Origin: JBGTBD01 sp041749475
GTDB taxonomy: Bacteria > Pseudomonadota > Alphaproteobacteria > Rickettsiales > UBA998
Direction of reading: 5' to 3'
Length of the DNA: 28,884 bases
NCBI GenBank assembly: GCA_041749475.1
Contig: JBGTBD010000068.1
Span: forward strand, 1 to 28,884
The notes beneath the pieces were generated by a model, which was given only the letters and a program-made list of their open reading frames with translations, searched no databases and had not been told where the DNA came from. The first letter of the stretch is position 1. Each line of letters begins with the position of its first letter. A program made the translations under genes and the position numbers. Shown one piece after another: positions 8,014-15,373 of the stretch.

Positions 8014-8976
8014 TTATTTCTTCTTAGTTGTGGATGACTTACTAGCAGATTTGGATTTCGCAGCGGTCTTGGCAGAAGAAGTGGCTTTTGATTTGGGGGC
8101 CGTTTTCTTTGCTGCTGGTTTCTTTGGGGTTGAAGATTTTTTCGTAGTTGTTGGCTTTGCTGCTTTCGTGCTGCCTGATGCTTTCGTGGATTTAGCTTTG
8201 GTGGTTGCAGTTGTTTTGGGTTTTGCAGCGGCAGTTGGTTTATCCTTAGAAGCAGAAGCAGGTGCTTTGCTTTTTGTGGTGGGTTTAGCTGTTGTCGTGG
8301 TTTTTTTAGTGGTGGATTTGGCGGCGGCTACTTTGGTGGAAGAGGGGCTGCTTTTGGATTTTAGATTCCCGGACTTAGTGGGTACGGGTTTTTTAGCGTT
8401 CGTTGCTTTCGGGGTGAAGGCGATGGTCTGGCCTGCGGCTTTGGCGGGAGAGTCCTCGCGAAAGCCGCCGCTTTTCATCAGGATTTCTTCTGCCGTCGGC
8501 GGGCAACCGGTTTGTTTCAGGACTTGGCGGCGCTCCAGCATTTTTTTGCCAAGGGAGTTGAGGTCAATATCCAGTGCGCGGACTTTGGGGAACATTTCGT
8601 TCTCCTCTTCCTTGATGTGGTGGCGGATATTCTCGGCGAGGACGGTGAACTTGGCTTTGTAGATGTCCTCAGACCCGTTCATGGTTTTGAGTTCGCCGAT
8701 GATGAGTTTGGCAACGTGATGTTCTTCATTGGCTTCGTTCATCAAATCCTTTTCCAACTGCGGGCGGACGGCGGGGTAGAAAATCTCTTCCTCGATCGCT
8801 GCGTGGATATCCAGTTCCATGATCGCTTTCAATGCAAGCGCCTTGCGCTGGCTGGCGGATTCGGCTTTTTCGAATTTGTCGAAGATGTCCTTCACTGTGT
8901 CATGATCCTCTTTGAGAATGTTGATGGCGTTCTCTGGCGAAGTGTCCTTGGTGAGGTTGGTGATGAATTCTAACAT
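8014..8976 (-). CDS. Hemerythrin-like protein with histone H1-like C-terminal tail
   Basis: The 320-residue product has two distinct halves. Residues about 15-150 are a hemerythrin (HHE) domain, a four-helix di-iron oxygen- or redox-sensing fold; likely ligands are His25 (EDHDTVK), His58 and Glu62 (DIHAAIEEEIFYPA), His86 or His87 (EEHHVAK), His120 and Glu124 (HHIKEEENEMFP). From about residue 185 to the end the sequence is almost only Lys, Ala, Ser, Thr and Pro (for example TTKKTTTTAKPTTKSKAPA), very basic and without predicted fold, as in bacterial histone H1-like proteins and some phasin tails. No signal peptide is seen, so it is probably cytoplasmic and could bind DNA. AGGAG precedes the ATG. 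It follows the metal ATPase by 129 bases and precedes sodC. The iron-binding part is solid; DNA binding is inferred. Confidence 0.88.
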   Translation of the reverse strand: MLEFITNLTKDTSPENAINILKEDHDTVKDIFDKFEKAESASQRKALALKAIMELDIHAAIEEEIFYPAVRPQLEKDLMNEANEEHHVAKLIIGELKTMNGSEDIYKAKFTVLAENIRHHIKEEENEMFPKVRALDIDLNSLGKKMLERRQVLKQTGCPPTAEEILMKSGGFREDSPAKAAGQTIAFTPKATNAKKPVPTKSGNLKSKSSPSSTKVAAAKSTTKKTTTTAKPTTKSKAPASASKDKPTAAAKPKTTATTKAKSTKASGSTKAAKPTTTKKSSTPKKPAAKKTAPKSKATSSAKTAAKSKSASKSSTTKKK

Positions 8977-9105
8977 GGGTTGCTCCTGATGTTTGGTTAA
9001 GTAAGTGTAGTTTGCAGTATCAAGGGAGCCGTATCATTACGCGATAGGTGGAAGAATGTTCGCTTATCTGTTTAATATAAAGATGCGTATTACCTAAAGA
9101 ACGCT

Positions 9106-10983
9106 TCAGTGAATGTCTGCTTCAATCCTGTTGCCCCAGGTGAGGCGGAGGGCGTTGGCGATGGCGAGGATGTCGATGGCTTCCTGCAGGAGCGCGCCGG
9201 TCACGGGGGTGATGAGTCCGGCGGCGGCAAACCCCATCGCGATCACGCTGAGGGTCATCCCGCCGATGGCGCTTTGCAGAACGATACGGCGCATCGCGAT
9301 GGAGAGGTGGATCAGTTCATCGACCTTCGCCAGTGAGCTTTCCATGATGACGGCCCCTGCCGCTTCCGCGGTGACGCTGCTATGCTGGCCGAAGGCAATG
9401 CCGACGGTTGCGGAGGCGAGGGCGGGTGCGTCGTTGATGCCATCTCCCATGAAAAGGGTCGGAGCGAGAGCGGTCTCCGCGCGGACGATGGCGACCTTCT
9501 GTTCCGGGCTTTGCGAGGCGAGCGTGTCTTTGATGCCAAGGATACCCGCCAGATATTCCACTTCTGAAGCGCGGTCACCCGAAACCAGCATCACCTTAGT
9601 GAATTGATGCGTCGGAGCGAGGTGGCTGATGAAGGATTTGCCGTCGGCCCGGGGGGCGTCGCGGAAGCGCACGGTGGCTGCATATGCTTCGTCTATCACT
9701 ATTATACATTCCAGCCCGACGGCCGTGGGGGGAAGGAGAGCCGCGAGGTCGGGCCGGGAGAGGAGTAATTTTTTGCGGTGGGTGACGGCGATGCGCTGAC
9801 CCGCTACCGTGCCGGTCAATCCCTGCCCAGGCTTTTCCGACATGTCTGTGACCTCCAGCCCCGGCATGCCCGCTTTTTTCGCGGCCTGAAGCATGGCGCT
9901 GGCCAAAGGGTGCTTGGAGTAGCGTTCAAGACTTGCTGCGCGTTGCAATACATCATTCGCCGTGAAGCCGGGGGCGGGTAGTATCTCGGTCACCTCCGGC
10001 GTGCCGTAGGTGAGGGTTCCGGTCTTGTCGAAAATCGCGGTGCGGCACGTGGGCAGGCGCTCAAGCACGGTGGGATCCTTGATGATGATGCCGCGCCGCG
10101 CCGCCATCGAGATGGCGCTGATAAGGGTGATGGGAATGGCGATCAGTAGCGGGCAGGGGGTGGCGACCACTAATATGGCCAGGAAGCGCGTGACATCGCC
10201 TGTGATATACCACGCGGCCAGTGCAAAAATAAGTGCCGCCGGTGCGAAGATAGCCCCTATCTGGTCGCCAACGCGACGCAGGGAGGGACGCTTCTGTTCG
10301 GCTTCCTGCATCACGCTCATGATCTGTGCATAGCGGGAATCGATGGGTAGTTTTTCCGTGCGGATGGTAAGCGCGGCGTCACCGTTAATCGCGCCGGAGA
10401 GGACGCTGGAGCCGATGGCTTTGGCGACGCGGTACGGCTCTCCCGTCAGATAGGATTCATCCATGGTGCTCGTCCCTTCGGTAACGATGCCGTCCACCGG
10501 GACGGTCTCATGCGGGAAGATGACGACTTCGTCCCCAATGGCGATAGCGGTGAGGGGAATCTGCTCCACTCCGTCGCCTCGCTTGCGGTTGACGAAGGCG
10601 GGCATGCGTTCGGCCAGCGCGGAGAGGACGGAGGAAGCCTTGCGCATGGCATAATTCTCCAACGCCTGTCCCCCGGCGAGCATCAGGATGATGAGCGTTG
10701 CGGCGAGATATTCTCCCAGCCATATGCCTGTGGCGAGAGCCAGCGCCGCGAGCAGGTCTGCACCGATATCACGTCGATAGAGCTTGACCGTGATGTTCCA
10801 CAGAACTACCGGCGCTCCGATACCCAATGCACCCAGCAAGGGCCAGACATCCTCCGGCGGAGCAAGCACGCCATACCCCGCGATGCCTAACAGGCACGCG
10901 CCGATCAGGAGCAAATTGAGATAGGTTGAAATGGGCTGGCGTGACGTGGTCATATAGGGGAGGGTATCATGACGCAGTTTCAT
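9106..10983 (-). CDS. P1B-type metal-transporting ATPase, P1B-5-like (TPC motif)
   Basis: This 625-residue P-type ATPase moves a transition metal across the inner membrane, probably outwards. Motifs: TGEP (180-183) in the actuator domain, TPCP (275-278) in the metal-gating helix, phosphorylation loop DKTGT (319-323), HP (358-359) of the P1B nucleotide domain, and GDGINDAP (513-520). The gating motif is TPC, not the CPC of copper or zinc pumps; TPC marks the P1B-5 group, linked to iron, nickel or cobalt. There is no N-terminal metal-binding domain. Known P1B-5 proteins often carry a C-terminal hemerythrin domain; this one ends right after the last helices, and a separate hemerythrin gene follows. 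The chosen ATG lies 20 bases from a tRNA gene; an in-frame ATG at 10953 is an alternative. Confidence 0.92.
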   Translation of the reverse strand: MKLRHDTLPYMTTSRQPISTYLNLLLIGACLLGIAGYGVLAPPEDVWPLLGALGIGAPVVLWNITVKLYRRDIGADLLAALALATGIWLGEYLAATLIILMLAGGQALENYAMRKASSVLSALAERMPAFVNRKRGDGVEQIPLTAIAIGDEVVIFPHETVPVDGIVTEGTSTMDESYLTGEPYRVAKAIGSSVLSGAINGDAALTIRTEKLPIDSRYAQIMSVMQEAEQKRPSLRRVGDQIGAIFAPAALIFALAAWYITGDVTRFLAILVVATPCPLLIAIPITLISAISMAARRGIIIKDPTVLERLPTCRTAIFDKTGTLTYGTPEVTEILPAPGFTANDVLQRAASLERYSKHPLASAMLQAAKKAGMPGLEVTDMSEKPGQGLTGTVAGQRIAVTHRKKLLLSRPDLAALLPPTAVGLECIIVIDEAYAATVRFRDAPRADGKSFISHLAPTHQFTKVMLVSGDRASEVEYLAGILGIKDTLASQSPEQKVAIVRAETALAPTLFMGDGINDAPALASATVGIAFGQHSSVTAEAAGAVIMESSLAKVDELIHLSIAMRRIVLQSAIGGMTLSVIAMGFAAAGLITPVTGALLQEAIDILAIANALRLTWGNRIEADIH

Positions 10984-11000
10984 CTTCTTTACGAGAAGAT
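10982..11000 (-). promoter_or_regulatory. Hairpin covering the ATPase ribosome site and start
   Basis: Between tRNA-Pro and the ATPase lies a perfect seven-base inverted repeat (ATCTTCT, five-base loop, AGAAGAT). On the minus strand the second arm contains the only Shine-Dalgarno-like AGAAG and the first two bases of the ATG at 10983. It could mask translation, act as a tRNA 3' processing signal, or simply be chance. No T-run follows. Confidence 0.35.
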
Positions 11001-11003
11001 TGA

Positions 11004-11080
11004 TGGTCGGGGCGAGAGGATTCGAACCTCCGGCCTCCTGCTCCCGAAGCAGGCGCGCTACCGGGCTGCGCTACGCCCCG
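11004..11080 (-). tRNA. tRNA-Pro, anticodon CGG
   Basis: On the minus strand the cloverleaf is complete: acceptor CGGGGCG pairs with CGCCCCG, the anticodon loop TTCGGGA gives anticodon CGG (11044-11046, read on minus) inside a CTGCT/AGCAG stem, the T loop reads TTCGAAT, and CCA is encoded at the 3' end. It reads codon CCG. The ATPase gene starts 20 bases downstream on the same strand, so read-through is possible. Confidence 0.97.
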
Positions 11081-11385
11081 ACGTATCTCATATCAACATC
11101 GCGCCAAGTGCTGGCGCGGGCGATATTTCCGGTATTCTCCTTATATATACTCTACGTCAGCAGAGGCAAACCGTAGAGCGAGGGCATGTGTAATGGGTTC
11201 CGCAGAAGCTGTCAATCCACTGTGTCACATACGCGACATAGTGGCAGAAAAGGGGCGGGTAACGGCCCTTTAACCTATTCCTAACTCCCGTTTGATACGC
11301 TATGTCCTATGGTAGATTCAGGACATGAGGCATACAGCATCTAGTTGAAACTTTGTTTCCACAAACAACGAACTATATAAATGAC
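11081..11385. other. Intergenic region between tRNA-Pro and clpX with several dyads
   Basis: About 300 bases without a gene, between divergent transcription units. Perfect small inverted repeats are visible: CGCGCCA/TGGCGCG (11100-11118, five-base loop), CTCTACG/CGTAGAG (11150-11178), ATGTCCT/AGGACAT (11302-11326) and TTGTTT/AAACAA (11353-11368). Any could be operators or leader hairpins. No clpP is found here, although clpP precedes clpX in most proteobacteria. Confidence 0.5.
11353..11381 (+). promoter_or_regulatory. Candidate clpX promoter giving a near-leaderless mRNA
   Basis: TTGTTT (11353-11358) and TATAAA (11376-11381; overlapping TATATA from 11374) are 17 bases apart. Transcription would start at or next to the clpX ATG at 11386, and there is no Shine-Dalgarno sequence, which fits a leaderless message. 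The -35 box is weak. Confidence 0.35.
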
Positions 11386-12651
11386 ATGAGCAAAACGACC
11401 AGAGAACCCAAAAATACCCGTTACTGTTCCTTCTGCGGCAAAAGCGAGCATGAGGTACGGAAACTCATCGCGGGGCCGACCGTATTCATCTGTGATGAGT
11501 GTGTCGAACTGTGTATGGATATTATCCGTACGGCGGACAAGACTGTCGTTTCCCATGAAGACGATAAAATCCCCACGCCGCATGAGATACGCAGCGTTCT
11601 CGATGATTATGTCATCGGTCAGGACCGCGCGAAGAAAATTCTCTCCGTCGCCGTGCATAATCATTATAAACGTGTCTCCCTGATGGAGAAGAGTAGCGAC
11701 ATCGAACTTGCTAAATCCAACATCCTCGTCCTCGGCCCTACCGGTTGCGGTAAGACGTTGCTGGCACAGACGCTGGCGCGTATCCTCGATGTGCCGTTCA
11801 CCATGGCCGATGCTACGACGCTGACCGAAGCGGGTTACGTCGGGGAAGACGTCGAGAACATCATCCTCCGTCTGTTGCAGGCTGCTGATTATAACGTCGA
11901 ACGCGCGCAACGCGGTATCGTCTATATCGACGAGGTGGATAAGATCTCGCGGAAATCCGACAATCCTTCCATCACCCGTGACGTTTCGGGTGAGGGCGTG
12001 CAGCAGGCATTACTCAAGATCATGGAAGGCACGGTCGCCAGTGTTCCGCCGCAAGGGGGACGTAAGCATCCGCAGCAGGAATTCCTGCAAGTGGATACCT
12101 CCAATATCCTCTTCATCTGCGGTGGTGCGTTCGCAGGGCTCGATAAAATCATCTCCAACCGTCACAAAGGGACCTCTATCGGGTTCGGGGCGGATGTGCG
12201 CAGCGAAGAGAAACGCCGCGTGGGTGAGTTGTTGTCTAAAGTGGAGCCGGAAGATCTGCTGAAATTCGGGTTGATTCCGGAATTCGTCGGCCGTCTGCCG
12301 GTCATCGCGACGCTGACCGACCTCGACGAGGCGGCACTGGTCTCCATCCTGACCCAGCCGAAAAACGCGCTGACCAAGCAATATAAGAAGCTGTTCGAGA
12401 TGGAAGGGGTGACCCTAACGCTGACAGAGGATGCGCTTAGCGCCATTTCCCTGAAAGCCATCGAACGGAAAACCGGGGCGCGGGGCTTACGTGCCATCAT
12501 GGAAGAAATACTGCTCGAACTGATGTATGACATGCCCAGCTTTGAGGATGTCACCGAAGTCGTCATTAATGGCGACGTGGTGAAAACCGGCGCTGCGCCG
12601 CTTCTCGTACATGAGAAACCGAAGGGTAAGGAATCGAGCAGCAAGGAATAA
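11386..12651 (+). CDS. clpX: ATP-dependent Clp protease ATP-binding subunit ClpX
   Basis: ClpX is the AAA+ unfoldase that recognises tagged proteins and feeds them to ClpP. From the ATG at 11386 the product has 421 residues, standard length. It starts with the zinc-binding domain (CSFCGK and CDECVELC), followed by the AAA+ module with Walker A GPTGCGKT, Walker B IVYIDEVDKI, the pore loop GYVGEDVE and the ClpP-docking loop IGFGADV. Everything needed for function is present. The frame continues upstream to a TTG at 11353, but family start MSK and zinc-finger spacing favour 11386. No clpP is in the window. A strong terminator follows. Confidence 0.97.
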   Translation: MSKTTREPKNTRYCSFCGKSEHEVRKLIAGPTVFICDECVELCMDIIRTADKTVVSHEDDKIPTPHEIRSVLDDYVIGQDRAKKILSVAVHNHYKRVSLMEKSSDIELAKSNILVLGPTGCGKTLLAQTLARILDVPFTMADATTLTEAGYVGEDVENIILRLLQAADYNVERAQRGIVYIDEVDKISRKSDNPSITRDVSGEGVQQALLKIMEGTVASVPPQGGRKHPQQEFLQVDTSNILFICGGAFAGLDKIISNRHKGTSIGFGADVRSEEKRRVGELLSKVEPEDLLKFGLIPEFVGRLPVIATLTDLDEAALVSILTQPKNALTKQYKKLFEMEGVTLTLTEDALSAISLKAIERKTGARGLRAIMEEILLELMYDMPSFEDVTEVVINGDVVKTGAAPLLVHEKPKGKESSSKE

Positions 12652-12684
12652 CGTCGGCGCAAGTTTTTAGACGTTGTGGATGAG

Positions 12685-12717
12685 GAAGGGGCGTATCGAC
12701 GGATACGCCCCTTTTTT
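12685..12717 (+). terminator. Rho-independent terminator after clpX
   Basis: A perfect ten-base stem (12688-12697 with 12702-12711, GGGGCGTATC/GATACGCCCC) with a four-base loop GACG is followed by six T. It ends the clpX unit 37 bases after its stop and separates it from the inserted prepilin and secreted-protein genes. Confidence 0.95.
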
Positions 12718-12760
12718 AAGGTCTCATTATCCGTTTGTTAACGGGATGTGGTATATCGTT

Positions 12761-13606
12761 ATGAATATGGATAATTCACCGCAGCGTCGTCTGATATCTG
12801 CTTATCACACCTCCCGTTCGGGATTTTCTCTGCTGGAGCTATCCATTGTGCTCATCATCATGGGCCTTCTTACGGGCGGGGTGCTGGCGGGAAGGCATCT
12901 AGTGCGCTCCAGTGAATTGAAATCAATGGCTACGCAGCTTGTTGAACTGAATAATGCCTTCAACCAGTTTTATGATAAATATGAATATATTGCCGGGGAC
13001 ATGCCAAACGCAACGACGTTGTGGGGGGCGGCCGACAATGCGGATGGGTTGGGAGCGGATTGCTTTGGGGTAGCCAACGACGGAAGCACGTCTACCTGTA
13101 ACGGTAATGGCAATGGACAGATACAGCAGGAGCCGGGGGATACTTTTAAATATGAGACATGGCGTGCCTGGCAGCACTTGCAAAACGCGAAGATGTTATC
13201 CGGGACGTATACTGGCATAGCCTATACACCGTCCACAACCAACCGAGAAGCGGTTCCCGGAGAGAACGTTCCTGCGGCGAAAATTGAGAGTGTCGGTTTC
13301 ACGGTATTATTCAAGCCATCTACCGTATGGACCGGTTGGTTTCCTAACAATTATGACAAGCATGTGTTCACGGTGGGTGTGAGAGGGAACAAAGAAACCA
13401 GAGACCCCTTCCTAAGTGCGTCGGAAATGAATTCGCTCGATAGTAAAATGGATGACGGGCTTCCGGGGTCAGGTTCCATACAAACGTGGCTAACATCATC
13501 CTTGCCCAATTGCATCAGTTCCGATGATCCGGCGGTTTCTGTGTATCTCACAACAAGTGATGATGAGGGTAAGGCGTGCTCGTTCTTCTATGTTACCGGC
13601 TTTTAG
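12761..13606 (+). CDS. Type IV prepilin / pseudopilin-like protein
   Basis: The protein carries a class III prepilin signal: a basic leader of 21 residues ending SRSG, then FSLLELSIVLIIMGLLTGG with Phe at +1 and Glu at +5, the exact pattern cut and methylated by the PilD prepilin peptidase. A hydrophobic helix follows, then an extracytoplasmic domain of about 220 residues with Cys pairs and no function I recognise; the W-x-HLQNAKMLSGTYTG stretch resembles a motif seen in other uncharacterised prepilin-like proteins. I chose the ATG at 12761 (281 residues); 12746 and 12767 are alternatives, and all lie after the clpX terminator. No pilus assembly genes are in the window, so it must use machinery encoded elsewhere. 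It may be a minor pilin or a type II secretion pseudopilin. Confidence 0.82.
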   Translation: MNMDNSPQRRLISAYHTSRSGFSLLELSIVLIIMGLLTGGVLAGRHLVRSSELKSMATQLVELNNAFNQFYDKYEYIAGDMPNATTLWGAADNADGLGADCFGVANDGSTSTCNGNGNGQIQQEPGDTFKYETWRAWQHLQNAKMLSGTYTGIAYTPSTTNREAVPGENVPAAKIESVGFTVLFKPSTVWTGWFPNNYDKHVFTVGVRGNKETRDPFLSASEMNSLDSKMDDGLPGSGSIQTWLTSSLPNCISSDDPAVSVYLTTSDDEGKACSFFYVTGF

Positions 13607-13635
13607 TTCATATTATTTATAAAAGATATTTATTA

Positions 13636-13677
13636 TTGCAATACCTTTAGTATTAATATAATATATTACAAATACTA
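13636..13677 (+). promoter_or_regulatory. Promoter with overlapping dyad before the secreted-protein genes
   Basis: TTGCAA (13636-13641) is 17 bases from TAATAT (13659-13664), with an exact TATAAT overlapping at 13657-13662. A perfect seven-base inverted repeat, TAGTATT and AATACTA (13648-13654 with 13671-13677), flanks the -10 box, so a repressor bound there would block transcription. The whole 83-base gap is very A+T rich. A ribosome site GGGGAAAG follows just before the ATG at 13690. Confidence 0.5.
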
Positions 13678-13689
13678 TAGGGGAAAGTT

Positions 13690-15345
13690 ATGGCATTAAG
13701 GATTATTCCTGTTTTTCTGTGTCTGGTGATATTATTGGGTGCTGAGGCAAGTCACGCCGTACCCTGGCCTCTTGGCCGACCGCAGGTCACCGTGACGCGC
13801 GACGGAAATAGTGCCCATATCGTCTCGAACTATACTAAGCCTGCTAATAGCCCCTACGTGAAAGTATTTATCCGTGACGGGAATGATATCTACGTCCTGA
13901 GGCGGACGTTCCAGAATGGCAATGAGTGGAAATATACCAAAGTCACCCCGGAAAATGCCGCCTACATCAGGCAGCATCACTCTGATTTTATCTTTGATAA
14001 AGGCACGAAGCTCACGTTCGAAGTGCAGGGGAAGACCATCACGGTTAATCCTTCTGGCGACCGTTGGGTAGAGCGTGCGGCCGGAGGAGGCGGAGGTGTT
14101 GATGAAGACGGACAGGACGATACCCCCGGTCAGGATGATGATTATGATAATGATGGGAAAGGCTCCACTCCCTTATGCCGATTGACGGGTACGTGTGGCT
14201 CGTCCGGCAGCAGTTCTTCGACTGGCAGTTCCTCCAGCGGTAGTTCGTCCGGAAGCGGTTCTTCTTCTTCGGGTTCCAGTTCAGGCTCCTCTTCAGGTGG
14301 TTCCTCGTCATCTACTTCCAGCAGTTCATCCGGCGGATCGGGCGGTGTGTGCAGCACGCCCAAGGACTGGTTCCTTAATCCATTCAACAGGAACAGCGTC
14401 CTGCATCGTCCCATTGGGACGGGTGCGGCTTACGCCGATGCAAATCATCCGGCAACACGGGATTGGTTGAAGGCCACCACCTTCGGTATCAACCGTGGCG
14501 TTCCGTTCGGCAAGAGCCTCTATGAAGTCGACGCGACCGACCCAATCATGCGTGTCGAGCCGCGCGCTTATTGTGATAATGTGTCGGGCGTGCCGGTATC
14601 CATCCGCTTCCCTAAAGAAGGGCTACCCGTAAGGACGGCGTCCAACCATAGTGGTTGCCCGGATGGTGTGATCGTCATCTATGACCGCACGACCGGCATT
14701 CCGCACCAGCTGCGCCAGTATGACTGGAACAGCGGCCGACCAGTGGCGGGCCAATACCGCACATGGGACATCAAAGGCCTTGGACACGGGGTGAGACCCG
14801 GTGACCGCGTGGGAACCAGTGCATCCGGCGTCGGGGCGATGTTCGGATTACTGAGAGGTTTCGAAGCGAATACGCCGGGGCATCGTATCGAGCATGCGCT
14901 GAGCATTTCCTTGCCGAGAAAGCCGGAGGTTGACGGTGAACGCTGCAACGTGATGATCTCGAAAGACATCGTCCTTCCCGCCGTGGGCCGCGATAAGGGG
15001 GCGTCCGACCCCGCGCAGAACACGGGGAATATTCCCTACGGTGCGCTGCTCGCCATTCCCCGTGACGTGGACATTAATTCACTGGGTCTCAGCGAGCCGG
15101 GCAAACGCTATGCGCGGGCGCTTCAGGAGTATGGGATGTATCTCGTGGACGGCGGCGGATGCAAGAGCGGCAACATGCGCGCCGACCAGCATGTGAGTGA
15201 CGCTACGTGGAATCAGCTTCGGACCGATATTCCCAAGTTCTACCGCCATATCCGCATGGTCACGAATAACAATAATGTGTTGACTACACCGGTTGCAGGC
15301 GGTGGTACGCCACTCGCACCGAACTGTGCGGTCGATGCGCAATAA
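13690..15345 (+). CDS. Secreted modular protein A: shared N-domain, Ser-rich linker, unknown C-domain
   Basis: A 551-residue exported protein of unknown function. Parts: signal peptide 1-23 (cut after SHA); an N-terminal domain of about 95 residues (30-127) shared with the next two genes (VTVTRDGN, ANSPYVKVF, NDIYVL); an acidic DxDxDG-like stretch (about 137-158, DDDYDNDGKG) that could bind calcium; Ser/Gly linker 170-219; and a C-terminal domain (221-551) shared with gene B. Eight Cys (163, 169, 221, 295, 323, 419, 491, 546) are all conserved in B. The C-domain blocks NHSGCPDG, GLGHGVRPGDR, FGLLRG and SLGLSEPGKRYARALQEYG resemble, from memory, secreted proteins common in actinobacteria; no activity is known to me. 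It heads a probable three-gene operon (28-base gap to B). Confidence 0.85.
   Translation: MALRIIPVFLCLVILLGAEASHAVPWPLGRPQVTVTRDGNSAHIVSNYTKPANSPYVKVFIRDGNDIYVLRRTFQNGNEWKYTKVTPENAAYIRQHHSDFIFDKGTKLTFEVQGKTITVNPSGDRWVERAAGGGGGVDEDGQDDTPGQDDDYDNDGKGSTPLCRLTGTCGSSGSSSSTGSSSSGSSSGSGSSSSGSSSGSSSGGSSSSTSSSSSGGSGGVCSTPKDWFLNPFNRNSVLHRPIGTGAAYADANHPATRDWLKATTFGINRGVPFGKSLYEVDATDPIMRVEPRAYCDNVSGVPVSIRFPKEGLPVRTASNHSGCPDGVIVIYDRTTGIPHQLRQYDWNSGRPVAGQYRTWDIKGLGHGVRPGDRVGTSASGVGAMFGLLRGFEANTPGHRIEHALSISLPRKPEVDGERCNVMISKDIVLPAVGRDKGASDPAQNTGNIPYGALLAIPRDVDINSLGLSEPGKRYARALQEYGMYLVDGGGCKSGNMRADQHVSDATWNQLRTDIPKFYRHIRMVTNNNNVLTTPVAGGGTPLAPNCAVDAQ
14101..14220 (+). repeat. Linker copy 1 (near-identical to 15791-15910)
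   Basis: By eye, 108 of 120 bases match 15791-15910, with exact runs of 32 and 27 bases. The segment encodes the acidic DxDxDG stretch and the start of the Ser-rich linker. The genes on each side differ much more, so the linker looks recently copied or converted. Confidence 0.75.
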
Positions 15346-15373
15346 GATAAAGATAATTACTTAGGGGGTTACG

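Noticed and set aside
8030..8662. 210-codon hydrophobic-looking frame antisense to the hemerythrin tail
   Set aside because: The Leu/Val/Phe/Asp-rich translation is simply the reverse reading of Lys/Ala/Thr codons in the tail.
11353..11385. TTG start 33 bases upstream of the clpX ATG
   Set aside because: The extra residues do not match ClpX family starts and the segment contains a promoter-like -10 box.
14200..14340. Repetitive Ser-codon stretches that look like a tandem repeat or CRISPR array
   Set aside because: Codons vary without a fixed unit or spacers, and the frame is open; they are low-complexity linkers in secreted proteins.
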